Shown: positions 48,768-57,622 of the stretch, one piece after another | Layout of the letters: each line of letters opens with the position of its first letter | Position numbering within the stretch: the stretch's first letter is position 1 | Origin: Planctomicrobium piriforme | Lineage (GTDB): Bacteria > Planctomycetota > Planctomycetia > Planctomycetales > Planctomycetaceae | NCBI GenBank assembly: GCA_945860955.1 | Contig: CAMATH010000011.1 | Location: 1 to 64,000, forward strand | DNA: 64,000 nt | Reading direction: 5' to 3' | Made by a program: the position numbers and the translations under genes | The notes under the pieces: generated by a model | Databases searched by the model: none | What the model was told of the DNA's origin: nothing | What the model saw: the letters and a program-made list of their open reading frames with translations, nothing else

Positions 48768-50471
48768 CTACGCCTCCGTCCGACGTTCCAATCCCCCTTG
48801 TTCGTCGCCAATCAGCGGCCATTCCAGCACAAACCGCGCCCCGTGACCGGGCTGGCTTTCGACGTAGATCTCCCCACCATGTTCCCGGATAATCTTCTGA
48901 CTGACCGCCAGCCCAATTCCGGTTCCCCGGGCCCCTTTGCTTGACTCGAAAATATTGAATAGTCCCGGAAGTACCTCGGGGGAGATCCCCACGCCGTTGT
49001 CGTCGACGGAAATCGCCACGACTCCCGAATGCGGATCGAAACTGGTCGCGACCCGCACCTGGGGGTGTTCGTTCCCTTCGACCGCGTCCAGTGCGTTCCC
49101 CACGATGTTCAACGTCGCGCGGTGCAACCCTTCGGCGTCGAAAACCATCTCGGGGAAGCCGGCGCACGGCGCCCAGGTCAGTTCGACCCCCAGTTCCGTC
49201 GCTCGCGCCTGCATCAACTCGCAAACTTCTCCCACGGTCTCATTCAGATCCCCGCGGCTCAAGGCGGGCTGTCGCTCCTTAGAGAGCGTCAGCATGTCGG
49301 TCACCAACTGGTAAATCCGGTCCTGGTTTCGTTCGACGATCGTCCACCCTTTCCGGACGAGCGACTCGTCGTGGTCCTTAAGCCCCATGTCGATCAGGTA
49401 ACTGCCGCCACGAACCCCTTGCAAAATGTTCTTGATGTGGTGACTGAGAATGGTGATTGTCTGCCCGACCGCCGCCAGCCGTTCCGACTTGACCAGGGCC
49501 TGTTGATACTGATTGTCCTCCACTGCGAGTGCCGCCTGACGACCAATCGCCACCATCAGTCGCAGCAGGTCTTCGGTGAACCGCGTCGCGGTTCGACCTT
49601 CAATCACCAGCCGGTCGGCGGGAGTGGTGATGTCAAGATAAATCACCCCCTGCAATTCGTACCGCCCCTGCATCGGAACGCAAATCGCTTCGCGAATCCC
49701 GGCTTGAAAAATGCTCTGCCCGGGGACGAATCGTGCGTCGGTCCGGGCGTCGCTGGTTCGCACCCCCTGCCGCGATTTCAGGACATAATCGACGATGCTG
49801 CGCGACACGGGCATTGACCCCGGCGCTTCCTCGCCACGGCGATCGCGATAGGCGACCGGTTTCAGTCCTGCGGAACTCAGATTTCGCAACAGGATACAGC
49901 CGCGGTCGGCACCGGCGGTCTCCAGCGCCAGATTCAGGATTCGACTCAACAGGCTGGTGATCGATGTCGAAGGGCGAACCGCCTCTTCGGCGATGCGGTA
50001 CAGCACCTGTAAATTGGCGAGTGACTGTGCCGCCGCTGCGCTGGTCGCGAGTTGCGACAGCGATTCAATTCCGCCGGCGTCGGCGGAACTAACGATCTGA
50101 TCGGCGGACTGAACTTCGCGCCCCTCCCGCAGATCGATCTGGCGGGCGATTTCTCCCGATTCGTGAAGAGATTCATCGGTTTGGATGAATCGCAATACGG
50201 TCCGCCCCGACTGAATCTCGTCTCCGTGGGCCAGTTCGTGAACGCGAACCAGCTCGCCGTTGACGTACGTACCGTTCGAACTGTTGAGGTCGGTGACGAC
50301 ATGACGACCTGCAGAATACGAGATCCGCGCGTGAGTCCGTGACGCCTCGGTGTCGTGGATGCGAATGCGGTTTTGAACGCCGCGTCCCAACCCCGAGTCC
50401 CGATCATCGAGTTCGAACCGCTGGCCCTGATCGACCCCTTGAATGACCAGCAGGTGAGCTTGAATCGCCAT
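48768..50471 (-). CDS. FHA-GAF sensor histidine kinase
   Basis: A 567-residue soluble kinase. An N-terminal FHA domain (phosphothreonine binding) shows GLGRGVQNRIRIHD, SRTHARI and NSSNGTYVNG. A GAF domain follows from about residue 135 (LYRIAEEAVRPS, then DRGCILLRN and GVIYLDI). The kinase core has the H-box SHHIKNILQGV near residue 343, N-box NIVGNALDAV, and G-boxes SVDDNGVGIS and ARGTGIGLAVS. There is no membrane segment, so it senses a cytoplasmic signal. No response regulator adjoins it. It is upstream of the encapsulin operon on the same strand, 153 nt from cysK. The ATG at 50471 gives a standard FHA N-terminus. Confidence 0.88.
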   Translation of the reverse strand: MAIQAHLLVIQGVDQGQRFELDDRDSGLGRGVQNRIRIHDTEASRTHARISYSAGRHVVTDLNSSNGTYVNGELVRVHELAHGDEIQSGRTVLRFIQTDESLHESGEIARQIDLREGREVQSADQIVSSADAGGIESLSQLATSAAAAQSLANLQVLYRIAEEAVRPSTSITSLLSRILNLALETAGADRGCILLRNLSSAGLKPVAYRDRRGEEAPGSMPVSRSIVDYVLKSRQGVRTSDARTDARFVPGQSIFQAGIREAICVPMQGRYELQGVIYLDITTPADRLVIEGRTATRFTEDLLRLMVAIGRQAALAVEDNQYQQALVKSERLAAVGQTITILSHHIKNILQGVRGGSYLIDMGLKDHDESLVRKGWTIVERNQDRIYQLVTDMLTLSKERQPALSRGDLNETVGEVCELMQARATELGVELTWAPCAGFPEMVFDAEGLHRATLNIVGNALDAVEGNEHPQVRVATSFDPHSGVVAISVDDNGVGISPEVLPGLFNIFESSKGARGTGIGLAVSQKIIREHGGEIYVESQPGHGARFVLEWPLIGDEQGGLERRTEA

Positions 50472-50577
50472 GGCAACCAACCGCGAAAACGCCGGCCGAC
50501 AAACCGTTTCGTCGAGTGAGCGCAGTCGCACGCGCGAAAAAGGCATTATACTCGCCATGGCGGAAAATGCGAATTCG

Positions 50578-50597
50578 AACCACAATCGTTCGTGGTT
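50578..50597. promoter_or_regulatory. dyad in the divergent kinase/yhcH region
   Basis: AACCAC and GTGGTT form a 6-bp inverted repeat around 8 nt, between two divergent genes. It could be an operator or a leader hairpin; nothing in the sequence decides this. Confidence 0.2.
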
Positions 50598-50669
50598 GTG
50601 AACTCGCCAGCGTCTCGCATACGATTCGCCCGCACGTTCCTTCCCCAGTGTCCCACCGGATCTCCCTCA

Positions 50670-51131
50670 ATGCTCCTCGACAGTCTGCACAACGCGGAAC
50701 GCTCGTTGCCCCTCCACCCTGGATTCGCTCAGGCGTTTGACTATCTGCGCAAGACCGATTTTTCCCAGCTTGCCCCAGGCCGGCATCCGATCGATGGATC
50801 CAAGTTGTACCTGATGTTGAATCAAGGGCAGGGACGTGGCCACGACGCCGTCAAATTCGAATGCCACCGTCAATACATCGATATCCAATACACGATCCAC
50901 GGCCCCGATGAGATTGGCTGGAAGCCGCTCGAAGCATGCCACACGGTCGACACGCCGTACGACGGAGTCAAAGACTTCATGCTCTTCGCCGACCGACCGG
51001 AAATCTGGGTTCCGGTGCCGGCGGGGACGTTCGCAATTTTCTTTCCCGAGGATGTCCATGCTCCCATGGGGGCACCCTCCAGTGTCGGACTGTTGAAGGC
51101 GGTCTTGAAGGTCGCTGTCGATTGGCGGTGA
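50670..51131 (+). CDS. YhcH/YjgK/YiaL family protein
   Basis: A 153-residue cupin-like protein of the family formerly called DUF386. Family features are the start LLDSLHNAERSLPLHPGF, then GRHPIDGSKLYLML, FECHRQYIDIQYTIHGPDEIGW, and FPEDVHAPMG with metal-type His residues. Members act in sugar catabolism, with NanQ/YhcH implicated in sialic acid anomer handling; others are uncharacterised. The ATG at 50670 matches the family N-terminus. It is followed after 105 nt by the aminotransferase gene on the same strand, so both may serve one sugar or amino-sugar pathway. Confidence 0.85.
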   Translation: MLLDSLHNAERSLPLHPGFAQAFDYLRKTDFSQLAPGRHPIDGSKLYLMLNQGQGRGHDAVKFECHRQYIDIQYTIHGPDEIGWKPLEACHTVDTPYDGVKDFMLFADRPEIWVPVPAGTFAIFFPEDVHAPMGAPSSVGLLKAVLKVAVDWR

Positions 51132-51236
51132 CGGAGTCATCGTTCTTAAAATCCACCGTCAATTGGTCAATTCGCTTGGATGTGTCCTGGATAAGCCCAT
51201 TGCCCTCTCTGTCAAACCTTCCCCCTGGGGCCAATG

Positions 51237-52562
51237 ATGTCACGCGTCACAGAACAGTTTGAAGTCGCCCGCCATTATCTTGCCGGCGGGGTCTCGGCGT
51301 CGACCCGCGTCAACCGCGCAGTTGGCCACCCGATGTATTTCGATCGGGCGAATGGGTGCCGGGTGTGGGATCTCGACGGTCGCGAGTACTTCGATTTGTG
51401 TTGCAGCCATGGAGCGACACTGTTGGGGCATGGGGACGAGCGGGTGCGAGCCGCGATCGATCGCGCGCTCGATCGCGGGGCGGCCTGTTCCTATGAGAAC
51501 GAGCAGCATGCCGAATTCGCCAAACTGCTCTGCGATACCATTCCGTGTTGTGAACGGGTCCGCTTCACCGGGTCGGGTACCGAAGCGACCATGCATTGCC
51601 TGCGACTGGCGCGGGCCTATACGGGAAAGAGCCTATTGCTCAAGATCGAGGGGCATTTTCACGGCTATCACGATCAGGTGATGTACTCGATCGGAACCCC
51701 GGCCGACCGTCTGGGCGAACCTGCCGACCCGACCCACTTTCCGGGTTCGGCGGGCATCGCTCCCGGTCTCGACCAGCAACTGGTTCTGGTACCGTTCAAT
51801 CGACTCGACCTGTTGGAGCAGGCATTCGCGAAGCATTCCCGGGAACTGGCGGCGGTCATTCTTGAGCCGGTGTACTACAACGCCGGCTGCATCCTCCCCG
51901 ATCCTGAGTTTCTCACCGCGCTGCGGGACTTGACCCGCCAGCACGGGGTGTTGTTGATTTTTGACGAAGTGCTGAGCGCGTTTCGCATGATGGCCGGCGG
52001 GGCTCAGGAGTATCTGGGGGTCACGCCCGACCTCTGCACGCTGGGGAAGGCGGTTGGAGGGGGTGTTCCCCTCAGTGTGTTTGGCGGTCGCCAGGACATA
52101 ATGAAACGCCTGATGCCGGAGGGGGATTGCCAGCACAGCGGCACCTACAACGGTCACCCGGTCGCTGTCGCCGCCGGTCTGGCCGCCGTATCTGCGTATC
52201 GACAACCTGGCTTCTACGATCACATTAACGCCGTCGGCGCGCGGCTGTTCGCGGGGCTGAACGAGATCTTCCGACGACACGACGTCTTCGCCCGGGTCCA
52301 GGGGCTGGGGGCGCGGTTCGGAGTCTATTTTGGTGTCCCGGCCGAATTGCGAGGCTATCGCGACGCCGTCCAGCATTCGCGGCCGGCGATGCTCAAGTTC
52401 ATCGCCAAAGCGATCGAACACGGGGTCTACTTCCACGACTACGGCGGGGCGGCATGCCACCACGGCTTTTGCGCCGCGACAACGCTTGACGACGTTCAAA
52501 CCAATCTGCAACGTCTCGACATCGCAGTGGCTGAACTCGCTGCTGGCGAGCGGCCTGCGTAA
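51237..52562 (+). CDS. class III aminotransferase, glutamate-1-semialdehyde aminomutase-like
   Basis: A 441-residue PLP enzyme with fold type I features: GSGTEATMHCLRLARAYTG, the cofactor-stacking GHFHGYHDQ, Asp in LLIFDEVLSAFR and the PLP lysine Lys271 in TLGKAVGGGVPLS. It resembles HemL-like proteins, but the neighbourhood is not tetrapyrrole-related, and such HemL homologues often act on other amino or keto sugars and acids. A start at the second ATG (51237) or the first (51234) is possible; no clear ribosome site helps. It lies 105 nt after the YhcH gene. Its substrate is not known. Confidence 0.8.
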   Translation: MSRVTEQFEVARHYLAGGVSASTRVNRAVGHPMYFDRANGCRVWDLDGREYFDLCCSHGATLLGHGDERVRAAIDRALDRGAACSYENEQHAEFAKLLCDTIPCCERVRFTGSGTEATMHCLRLARAYTGKSLLLKIEGHFHGYHDQVMYSIGTPADRLGEPADPTHFPGSAGIAPGLDQQLVLVPFNRLDLLEQAFAKHSRELAAVILEPVYYNAGCILPDPEFLTALRDLTRQHGVLLIFDEVLSAFRMMAGGAQEYLGVTPDLCTLGKAVGGGVPLSVFGGRQDIMKRLMPEGDCQHSGTYNGHPVAVAAGLAAVSAYRQPGFYDHINAVGARLFAGLNEIFRRHDVFARVQGLGARFGVYFGVPAELRGYRDAVQHSRPAMLKFIAKAIEHGVYFHDYGGAACHHGFCAATTLDDVQTNLQRLDIAVAELAAGERPA

Positions 52563-52836
52563 GCCGGCTGTCGGTCACGCTTGTCGATAACAACAAGGTC
52601 ACGCCAGAGGATTTGATGGAGCCCCACGGCGAAGCCACTCTGCTGCGGAAACTCTCGTTAGAACACTTCTCCCGGTGAATGGCACGCCGAGGGTTCGCGA
52701 GCAACTGGCGGTAGGGGAGGGGCAGGGGGAGTAAAATCCCGGTGACTCTTCCCCCACTCCGGAATCGCCGACGTGGCCCGCATTTTTCCCCTCGCGCGGT
52801 GCCGCGTAGCGAGTCGGGGACGAAATATCCCACAAT
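52563..52836. other. intergenic region without gene before the bla promoter
   Basis: No gene is seen here. A weak hairpin could form near 52722-52757 (GGGGGAGT against ACTCTTCCCCC, imperfect), a possible end for the aminotransferase transcript. Confidence 0.3.
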
Positions 52837-52911
52837 CTTCTAAATCAATAGAAGGTCTCTTGACGTCCTTCTCTGTCTTCAGTATCTTCTAGTTTACCCG
52901 ATGTTTCGGGT
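52837..52911 (+). promoter_or_regulatory. blaI promoter with overlapping inverted repeats
   Basis: TTGACG (52860-52865) and TATCTT (52883-52888) are 17 nt apart. Around them lie CTTCTA-N6-TAGAAG (52837-52854), AGAAGG-N11-CCTTCT (52850-52872), a further CTTCTA at 52886-52891, and ACCCGA-TGTT-TCGGGT (52896-52911). The repeated CTTCTA half-sites flank and overlap the promoter, as expected for binding of the BlaI-type repressor to its own promoter. Half-sites differ from the staphylococcal consensus. Confidence 0.55.
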
Positions 52912-52937
52912 GTCGATACGGAACTGGAGACTGGCTG

Positions 52938-53339
52938 ATGGCGCGACCCGCGGCGGAACATCCGACCGAACTCGAACTGCAGATTCTCAAGATTTTGTGG
53001 GAGAGGTCGCCGCTCCCTGTGCGCGACGTGCGGCAGTCTCTCGCCGACCAGGGACGTGATTTGGCGCATACTTCGGTGATCACCACGCTCAATACCATGG
53101 TCGGCAAGCAGTACCTCAGCCGATCGATGGTCGGCAACGCTTGCCTCTTCGCCCCCACCCTGTCGCGCGAGCAGGTGTCGCGCGGCATGCTCGACGATGT
53201 GGTCGAGCGGGTGTTTGACGGGTCAGCGAAAGCGGTCATGCTCAGTCTGTTTGAGTCGGCGGATCTTCATTCCGACGATCTCAAGGAGTTGCGGCGATTG
53301 ATCAACCAGAAGGCCCGCCAGGCCGAATCGAGTGGTTGA
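52938..53339 (+). CDS. blaI: BlaI/MecI/CopY family transcriptional repressor
   Basis: A 133-residue winged-helix repressor. It starts ARPAAEHPTELELQILKILWE, then LPVRDVRQSLADQG, and the recognition helix region HTSVITTLNTMVGKQYLSR, all typical of BlaI. The C-terminal third would form the dimer domain. The scissile Asn-Phe pair of staphylococcal BlaI is not present (VMLSLFESAD), so cleavage by its partner may occur elsewhere or not at all. It is the first gene of a two-gene unit with the blaR1-like gene starting 95 nt later, and its promoter region has several inverted repeats that may be its own operators. Confidence 0.9.
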   Translation: MARPAAEHPTELELQILKILWERSPLPVRDVRQSLADQGRDLAHTSVITTLNTMVGKQYLSRSMVGNACLFAPTLSREQVSRGMLDDVVERVFDGSAKAVMLSLFESADLHSDDLKELRRLINQKARQAESSG

Positions 53340-53434
53340 TCGCGTTGGAAATCTGACAGTAGGCGAAAGCGACAACGACGTTTGACCGAACTCCTCTCCC
53401 GCTTAACCGCGTGTTTCCCGACAGGTTGTGCAAC

Positions 53435-56400
53435 ATGGTCATTGACTCGGACTTTTCCGCTGGTGTGCGACTGACAATCGCCTTGTTTCATTTTCTGTGG
53501 GTGGGAACGCTGATCGGTGGTGCCTCTGCCGTCGCGGGGCGATTGCTCAAGCGTCGCCCCGCGAATCTCCGCTACATCGTCCATCTGGCCGCTCTGTCGC
53601 TGACGGTGATCGCCGTCCCTGCGCTGTACGTCGCGGCCCCCTGGATCACACCCCGCGCGCTCTTCACCCCAGGTGGATCAAATTCCCGAATCGGTGACAA
53701 TCGACCGCCACCACAGTTTAGCCAATTCCCTCCTCGGGATTTCGTCCCCGAGTCGGTGCGGATTCAGGAGAGTTCCAACTCGCAGATTTCGCCGACGGCT
53801 CACGATTTGGGAAATACAACAGATGCCGCGACAACGGTGGGAACTTCGCTAGGATCGACTTCGACTGCGCCTCCAATTCTGAATTCCTCCGTTCCCTATG
53901 TTGTCGGACTCTACGCGGTCGGCGTCTGGTGCATGCTCGCGCGGCTGGCGGTTGGGCTGTGGGGCGGACATCGGTTGCGACTGTTGTCTTCTCCGGTGCT
54001 GGACTCATCACTCTTGGAGATGGTGAGGCGACAGGCGGCGCGCCTGCGGCTCGCAACGGTTCCCGCGTTGGTCTGGTGTGATCGGACGGTTGTTCCGGTG
54101 GTGGTGGGGATCGCCCGGCCGGTCATTCTGCTCCCCGTGGCGATCGCGACGAATTTGCGCCCCGAGCTGATTGAGTCGTTGTTGTCGCACGAGTTGGCCC
54201 ACATTCGTCGTTGGGATCTCGCCGTCAATCTGATGCAGCGGCTGATTGAGGCACTGCTGTTCTTTCACCCGGCGGTTTGGTACCTCAGCTCGCGTGTCAG
54301 TGCCGAACGGGAGAATGCGTGCGACGATCTGGTACTTTGCGCGGGTTGGCCGAGACTGCACTATGCCGAGGCGCTGTTGCAGATGGCGGAATGCGTGACA
54401 AGCCGGCCGGGAGCGGCAGCATTCACTGCCGCCGGACTGGTCGCCGCGACGGGGGAATCGAATTCGCAGTTCAAACGCCGGGTGTTGCGGCTGTTGGGGC
54501 ATGAAGAGTCGGCTCGGCTGGGCTGGTCGAGGGGAGGAGTGAGCGTGCTGTTGGTCGTCGCGGCGATTGTGGTTGGAATCCCGCTCGCGGTTTCGGCATG
54601 GAATGGACCGAATTTGCAGGAAAAGGCTCCAACGTCACCGCAGCCGAACGGGAATCAAGCCCAAGCCCTCGGGGATCCGGTCGGCCCTCGGGAGGAATCT
54701 CCCGAAGATGCCGGGCAATCACCGCCAAAGGCAGCCGAGCGTGATCCGATTGACGAACAGCTCGATCGGATTGGCAATGCCAAGTGGGAGAATGACGAGC
54801 GCTTGAATCGGGAACTGTTCGCTCTCGACCAGATGCGGAATCAGGCGACGGTCGCCGAGATTGAAGAACGGGGCGCTGCGCTACTCGATCAATTCCCCGA
54901 GCCTGAGGCGGCAGCCCGAATCAACCATCAACTGGCCCATGTCTTCGCGCAGCGCAATATCCGCGACCATGCCGTTCTGGTCGCGAAGTACGTGGCACGC
55001 TCGCTGGAAATTGATCGCCACCCCGATCGACGCGCACTCGCGATGGGGTATCTTGCCTCTGCCGTGAGTCTCGATCCGGCGGTCACGAGCGCGGACGAAC
55101 GCCGTCGCAACGCGACACGGATCTGGCTGAAGAACTATCGGGAGTTGCTGGCGTTCAAACTGCCCAAGAACGCCCCCGATCTTCCTGGCGTCGGCGGCAA
55201 TCGCCCGGATCCCGGTGCCGATGCGGCGGAGATCGACCGGCTGAAACGTCGCGCGGCCGCGCAGTTACGTGCCCGCCGCAAGGCCGAGTTGATTCGGAGT
55301 CTCGTCTATCACAAGGAAGTGTGCGCCCGACTCGTGGTCGAAGCCTACCGTTTCCGTGACAAGTCGGAAGACGAGATGCGCGGGCTGGCGATCGAAGTCC
55401 TGAAAGATCCGGAGGTCGCGCACGATCTGATTCGACAGGGGATCGCGCTCAAGGTCGGTGAGGATCGTCCTGAAATCCATTGGATCGAAGATCCACCGAA
55501 TTCGCCGAGCGGACTTGCAATTGAAGTCTTCCCCGCAGGAAAGGTTGAACGGACCGCGACAGGATTGAAGCTATCGCTCCGAATCGCGAACCGGTCGGCT
55601 CATGACTTGACGACGATTGTTCCCCACGAATGGCATGGGGGGGAATGGGCCAGGACGAATCTCTACGCGTCGGTCACGCCGCAACTGCGCATTCGGCAGG
55701 CGGCGTTCGAACCGGCCTATCTGTTTGGAGAAAATGAAGGGAAAGCGGCGGAACCGCTCACCGTCGAAGCGGGCAAGAGCGTCGATATCGAAGTGCGGAT
55801 GGACTGGCCGGGAACCGGCTCCGTGATTGGCTCACCATTCCTGACGGGTGACCAGCCGGGAGTGTACCGGGTGCGATTCGCACTGGCGTTTGAATCGCAC
55901 AATGGGTTTCAATATGTCGTGAGTCCCACGGGGCTCGTGACCCTGTCCCCTGAAGGCGGAAAGAACGCTGGAGAACAACCCCCGGCGAATCCCCGTGGAG
56001 AACCCGCCCCCGAGCGGTCGGCGAAGACGCCAGAAGTCGAGTTGAAAGCGGCGGTTGAACCGATTCCCGACGGCGTCTTGATCGCGGCGAAGGTGGTCGA
56101 CGCCGAGACGAATGAACCGATCGCGTCGTTCCGCGCCTTGCCCGGGACGCCCTTCACCCTGGTGAAATCGCCGGAGGATCCTTGCCCGGCAGTCTGGCAA
56201 CCGCATTTGATCAGCGACTATTCGGCGGGAAAATTCGCTTGGCCGAAAGAGCGGTCGTATGCGCAGTTTCGCTTGCGATTCGAAGCGGAGGGTTACGTTC
56301 CCGGTCTAACGCTCTGGCTGAAAAAGGAGGATGGTCCGCAGTCGATCGTCGTGAAACTGAAAAAGGATCCGGGAATTGCGGGACAGATTCTGGCACCGGA

Positions 56401-57622
56401 TGGTCGCCCGGCCTCGGGCGCAGTCCTGGCGATCGCGCTACCGAATCGGGGAATTCGGCTGAATAACGGACAGGTTGAGGGCGTGGGAGCGACGAGTCCA
56501 AAGCGAACGGATCCGGTACGTCTCTCGGATCGATGGAGACAGCCGGTGGCGATTACCGCCGACGCCGAGGGAAAATACCGGCTGCCGACGGAAACGGGAA
56601 CGGCAGTTGTGTACGCCGTGCATGACGCCGGAATCGCGGAGGTGACGTACCTGGAATTGGCGAAGTCGATCGAAATTCGACTGCGGGGGTGGGGATCGAT
56701 CTCCGGCCGGGTGGAGTGGTTGGGGAAACCGGCGGGAAAAGAGACTCTGGCGGTTCTTGTGAACCGCGATATGGATGGATATCCGGAAGGATGTTCGGCG
56801 TCATGGAACGTTGTCAGCGATGAAGAAGGACGATTCCAGGTCGAACGCGTTCCACCGTGGCAAGTTCAAATTTCCCGCGTGACACCACTTCCGGGCGAAA
56901 ACGCTGGATCGTATTGGTTTCCCAACTTGCACGCGCACATCGCCGAGGGGAGACCAACCGTTGTGGTGTTCGGCAAAGGGCGAACTGTCCAAGGCAAGCT
57001 CACTGGGCGGGATTCGTACAAGGGGGTCACCTTGAGCCTCTCGCCGAGACCGCCGCGGATTGGCGGCGACTCCAGTGGGTTCAACAGCATCGGAGAGGGG
57101 CCTCTCCGTCCAGTGTTTAACCGGAGTCAGATTCCCGTCCAGGAGGATGGTTCGTTTGAAATCGCAGGGGTCGTTCCGGAGAGGTACCTGTTGAGTGTGC
57201 AGGTGAAGGAAAAGTCGCTGCAAGTGACGAGAGTGACGGTTCCGTCGCCAAAACCCGAAGATGAGGGTCAGCCGTTCCAGATCGAAGAGATCAAACTCAA
57301 AACCGACGTCGAACCAAAGACTGACGCGTCGCTAAAGACGGAATCGGTCCGCGAGAAACTTGCCCGGAAACAGTCGTTCGCCATTTCCGGCAAACTGCTG
57401 TTCGTTTTAGATGAACTCGAAAAGCTGTACGGTGTACCGGTCACGGTCTCGCTCAAGGAAATTCTGGAACGGGAAATAGACCCGCAGGCCGATGTCTCGG
57501 TGAAGGTCACTGATGTGCCGTTGTCGGAGTTGTTCGAGAAAGTCGCACAGGCGGCGGGTCTGGACGTGGAGTTCAACGAGAAAGGGGTTCGGATCCCGAA
57601 GGTGAAGTCTAAGAATGACTGA
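53435..57622 (+). CDS. BlaR1-like M56 metalloprotease with very long periplasmic extension
   Basis: About 1395 residues. The N-terminal part is a BlaR1/MecR1-type M56 protease: three membrane segments near residues 9-37, 47-70 and 153-178, zinc site HELAH at residues 252-256, and a fourth membrane segment near residue 370. The usual penicillin-binding sensor is absent. Instead there is a charged helical region (about 400-680), a beta-rich middle section (about 690-850), and carboxypeptidase-regulatory-like Ig repeats, such as GIAGQILAPDGRPASGAVLA and GSISGRVEWLGKPAGKETL. The last 90 residues resemble an STN/secretin-type domain (FAISGKLLFVLDELEKLYGVPVTV split over two strands). It would sense something outside the membrane and inactivate BlaI. 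Start ATG 53435 (VIDSDFSAG). Confidence 0.85.
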   Translation: MVIDSDFSAGVRLTIALFHFLWVGTLIGGASAVAGRLLKRRPANLRYIVHLAALSLTVIAVPALYVAAPWITPRALFTPGGSNSRIGDNRPPPQFSQFPPRDFVPESVRIQESSNSQISPTAHDLGNTTDAATTVGTSLGSTSTAPPILNSSVPYVVGLYAVGVWCMLARLAVGLWGGHRLRLLSSPVLDSSLLEMVRRQAARLRLATVPALVWCDRTVVPVVVGIARPVILLPVAIATNLRPELIESLLSHELAHIRRWDLAVNLMQRLIEALLFFHPAVWYLSSRVSAERENACDDLVLCAGWPRLHYAEALLQMAECVTSRPGAAAFTAAGLVAATGESNSQFKRRVLRLLGHEESARLGWSRGGVSVLLVVAAIVVGIPLAVSAWNGPNLQEKAPTSPQPNGNQAQALGDPVGPREESPEDAGQSPPKAAERDPIDEQLDRIGNAKWENDERLNRELFALDQMRNQATVAEIEERGAALLDQFPEPEAAARINHQLAHVFAQRNIRDHAVLVAKYVARSLEIDRHPDRRALAMGYLASAVSLDPAVTSADERRRNATRIWLKNYRELLAFKLPKNAPDLPGVGGNRPDPGADAAEIDRLKRRAAAQLRARRKAELIRSLVYHKEVCARLVVEAYRFRDKSEDEMRGLAIEVLKDPEVAHDLIRQGIALKVGEDRPEIHWIEDPPNSPSGLAIEVFPAGKVERTATGLKLSLRIANRSAHDLTTIVPHEWHGGEWARTNLYASVTPQLRIRQAAFEPAYLFGENEGKAAEPLTVEAGKSVDIEVRMDWPGTGSVIGSPFLTGDQPGVYRVRFALAFESHNGFQYVVSPTGLVTLSPEGGKNAGEQPPANPRGEPAPERSAKTPEVELKAAVEPIPDGVLIAAKVVDAETNEPIASFRALPGTPFTLVKSPEDPCPAVWQPHLISDYSAGKFAWPKERSYAQFRLRFEAEGYVPGLTLWLKKEDGPQSIVVKLKKDPGIAGQILAPDGRPASGAVLAIALPNRGIRLNNGQVEGVGATSPKRTDPVRLSDRWRQPVAITADAEGKYRLPTETGTAVVYAVHDAGIAEVTYLELAKSIEIRLRGWGSISGRVEWLGKPAGKETLAVLVNRDMDGYPEGCSASWNVVSDEEGRFQVERVPPWQVQISRVTPLPGENAGSYWFPNLHAHIAEGRPTVVVFGKGRTVQGKLTGRDSYKGVTLSLSPRPPRIGGDSSGFNSIGEGPLRPVFNRSQIPVQEDGSFEIAGVVPERYLLSVQVKEKSLQVTRVTVPSPKPEDEGQPFQIEEIKLKTDVEPKTDASLKTESVREKLARKQSFAISGKLLFVLDELEKLYGVPVTVSLKEILEREIDPQADVSVKVTDVPLSELFEKVAQAAGLDVEFNEKGVRIPKVKSKND

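Noticed and set aside
51234-52562. Assigning the aminotransferase as hemL of heme synthesis
   Set aside because: The neighbours are unrelated to tetrapyrroles and the HemL-like family contains many enzymes with other substrates.
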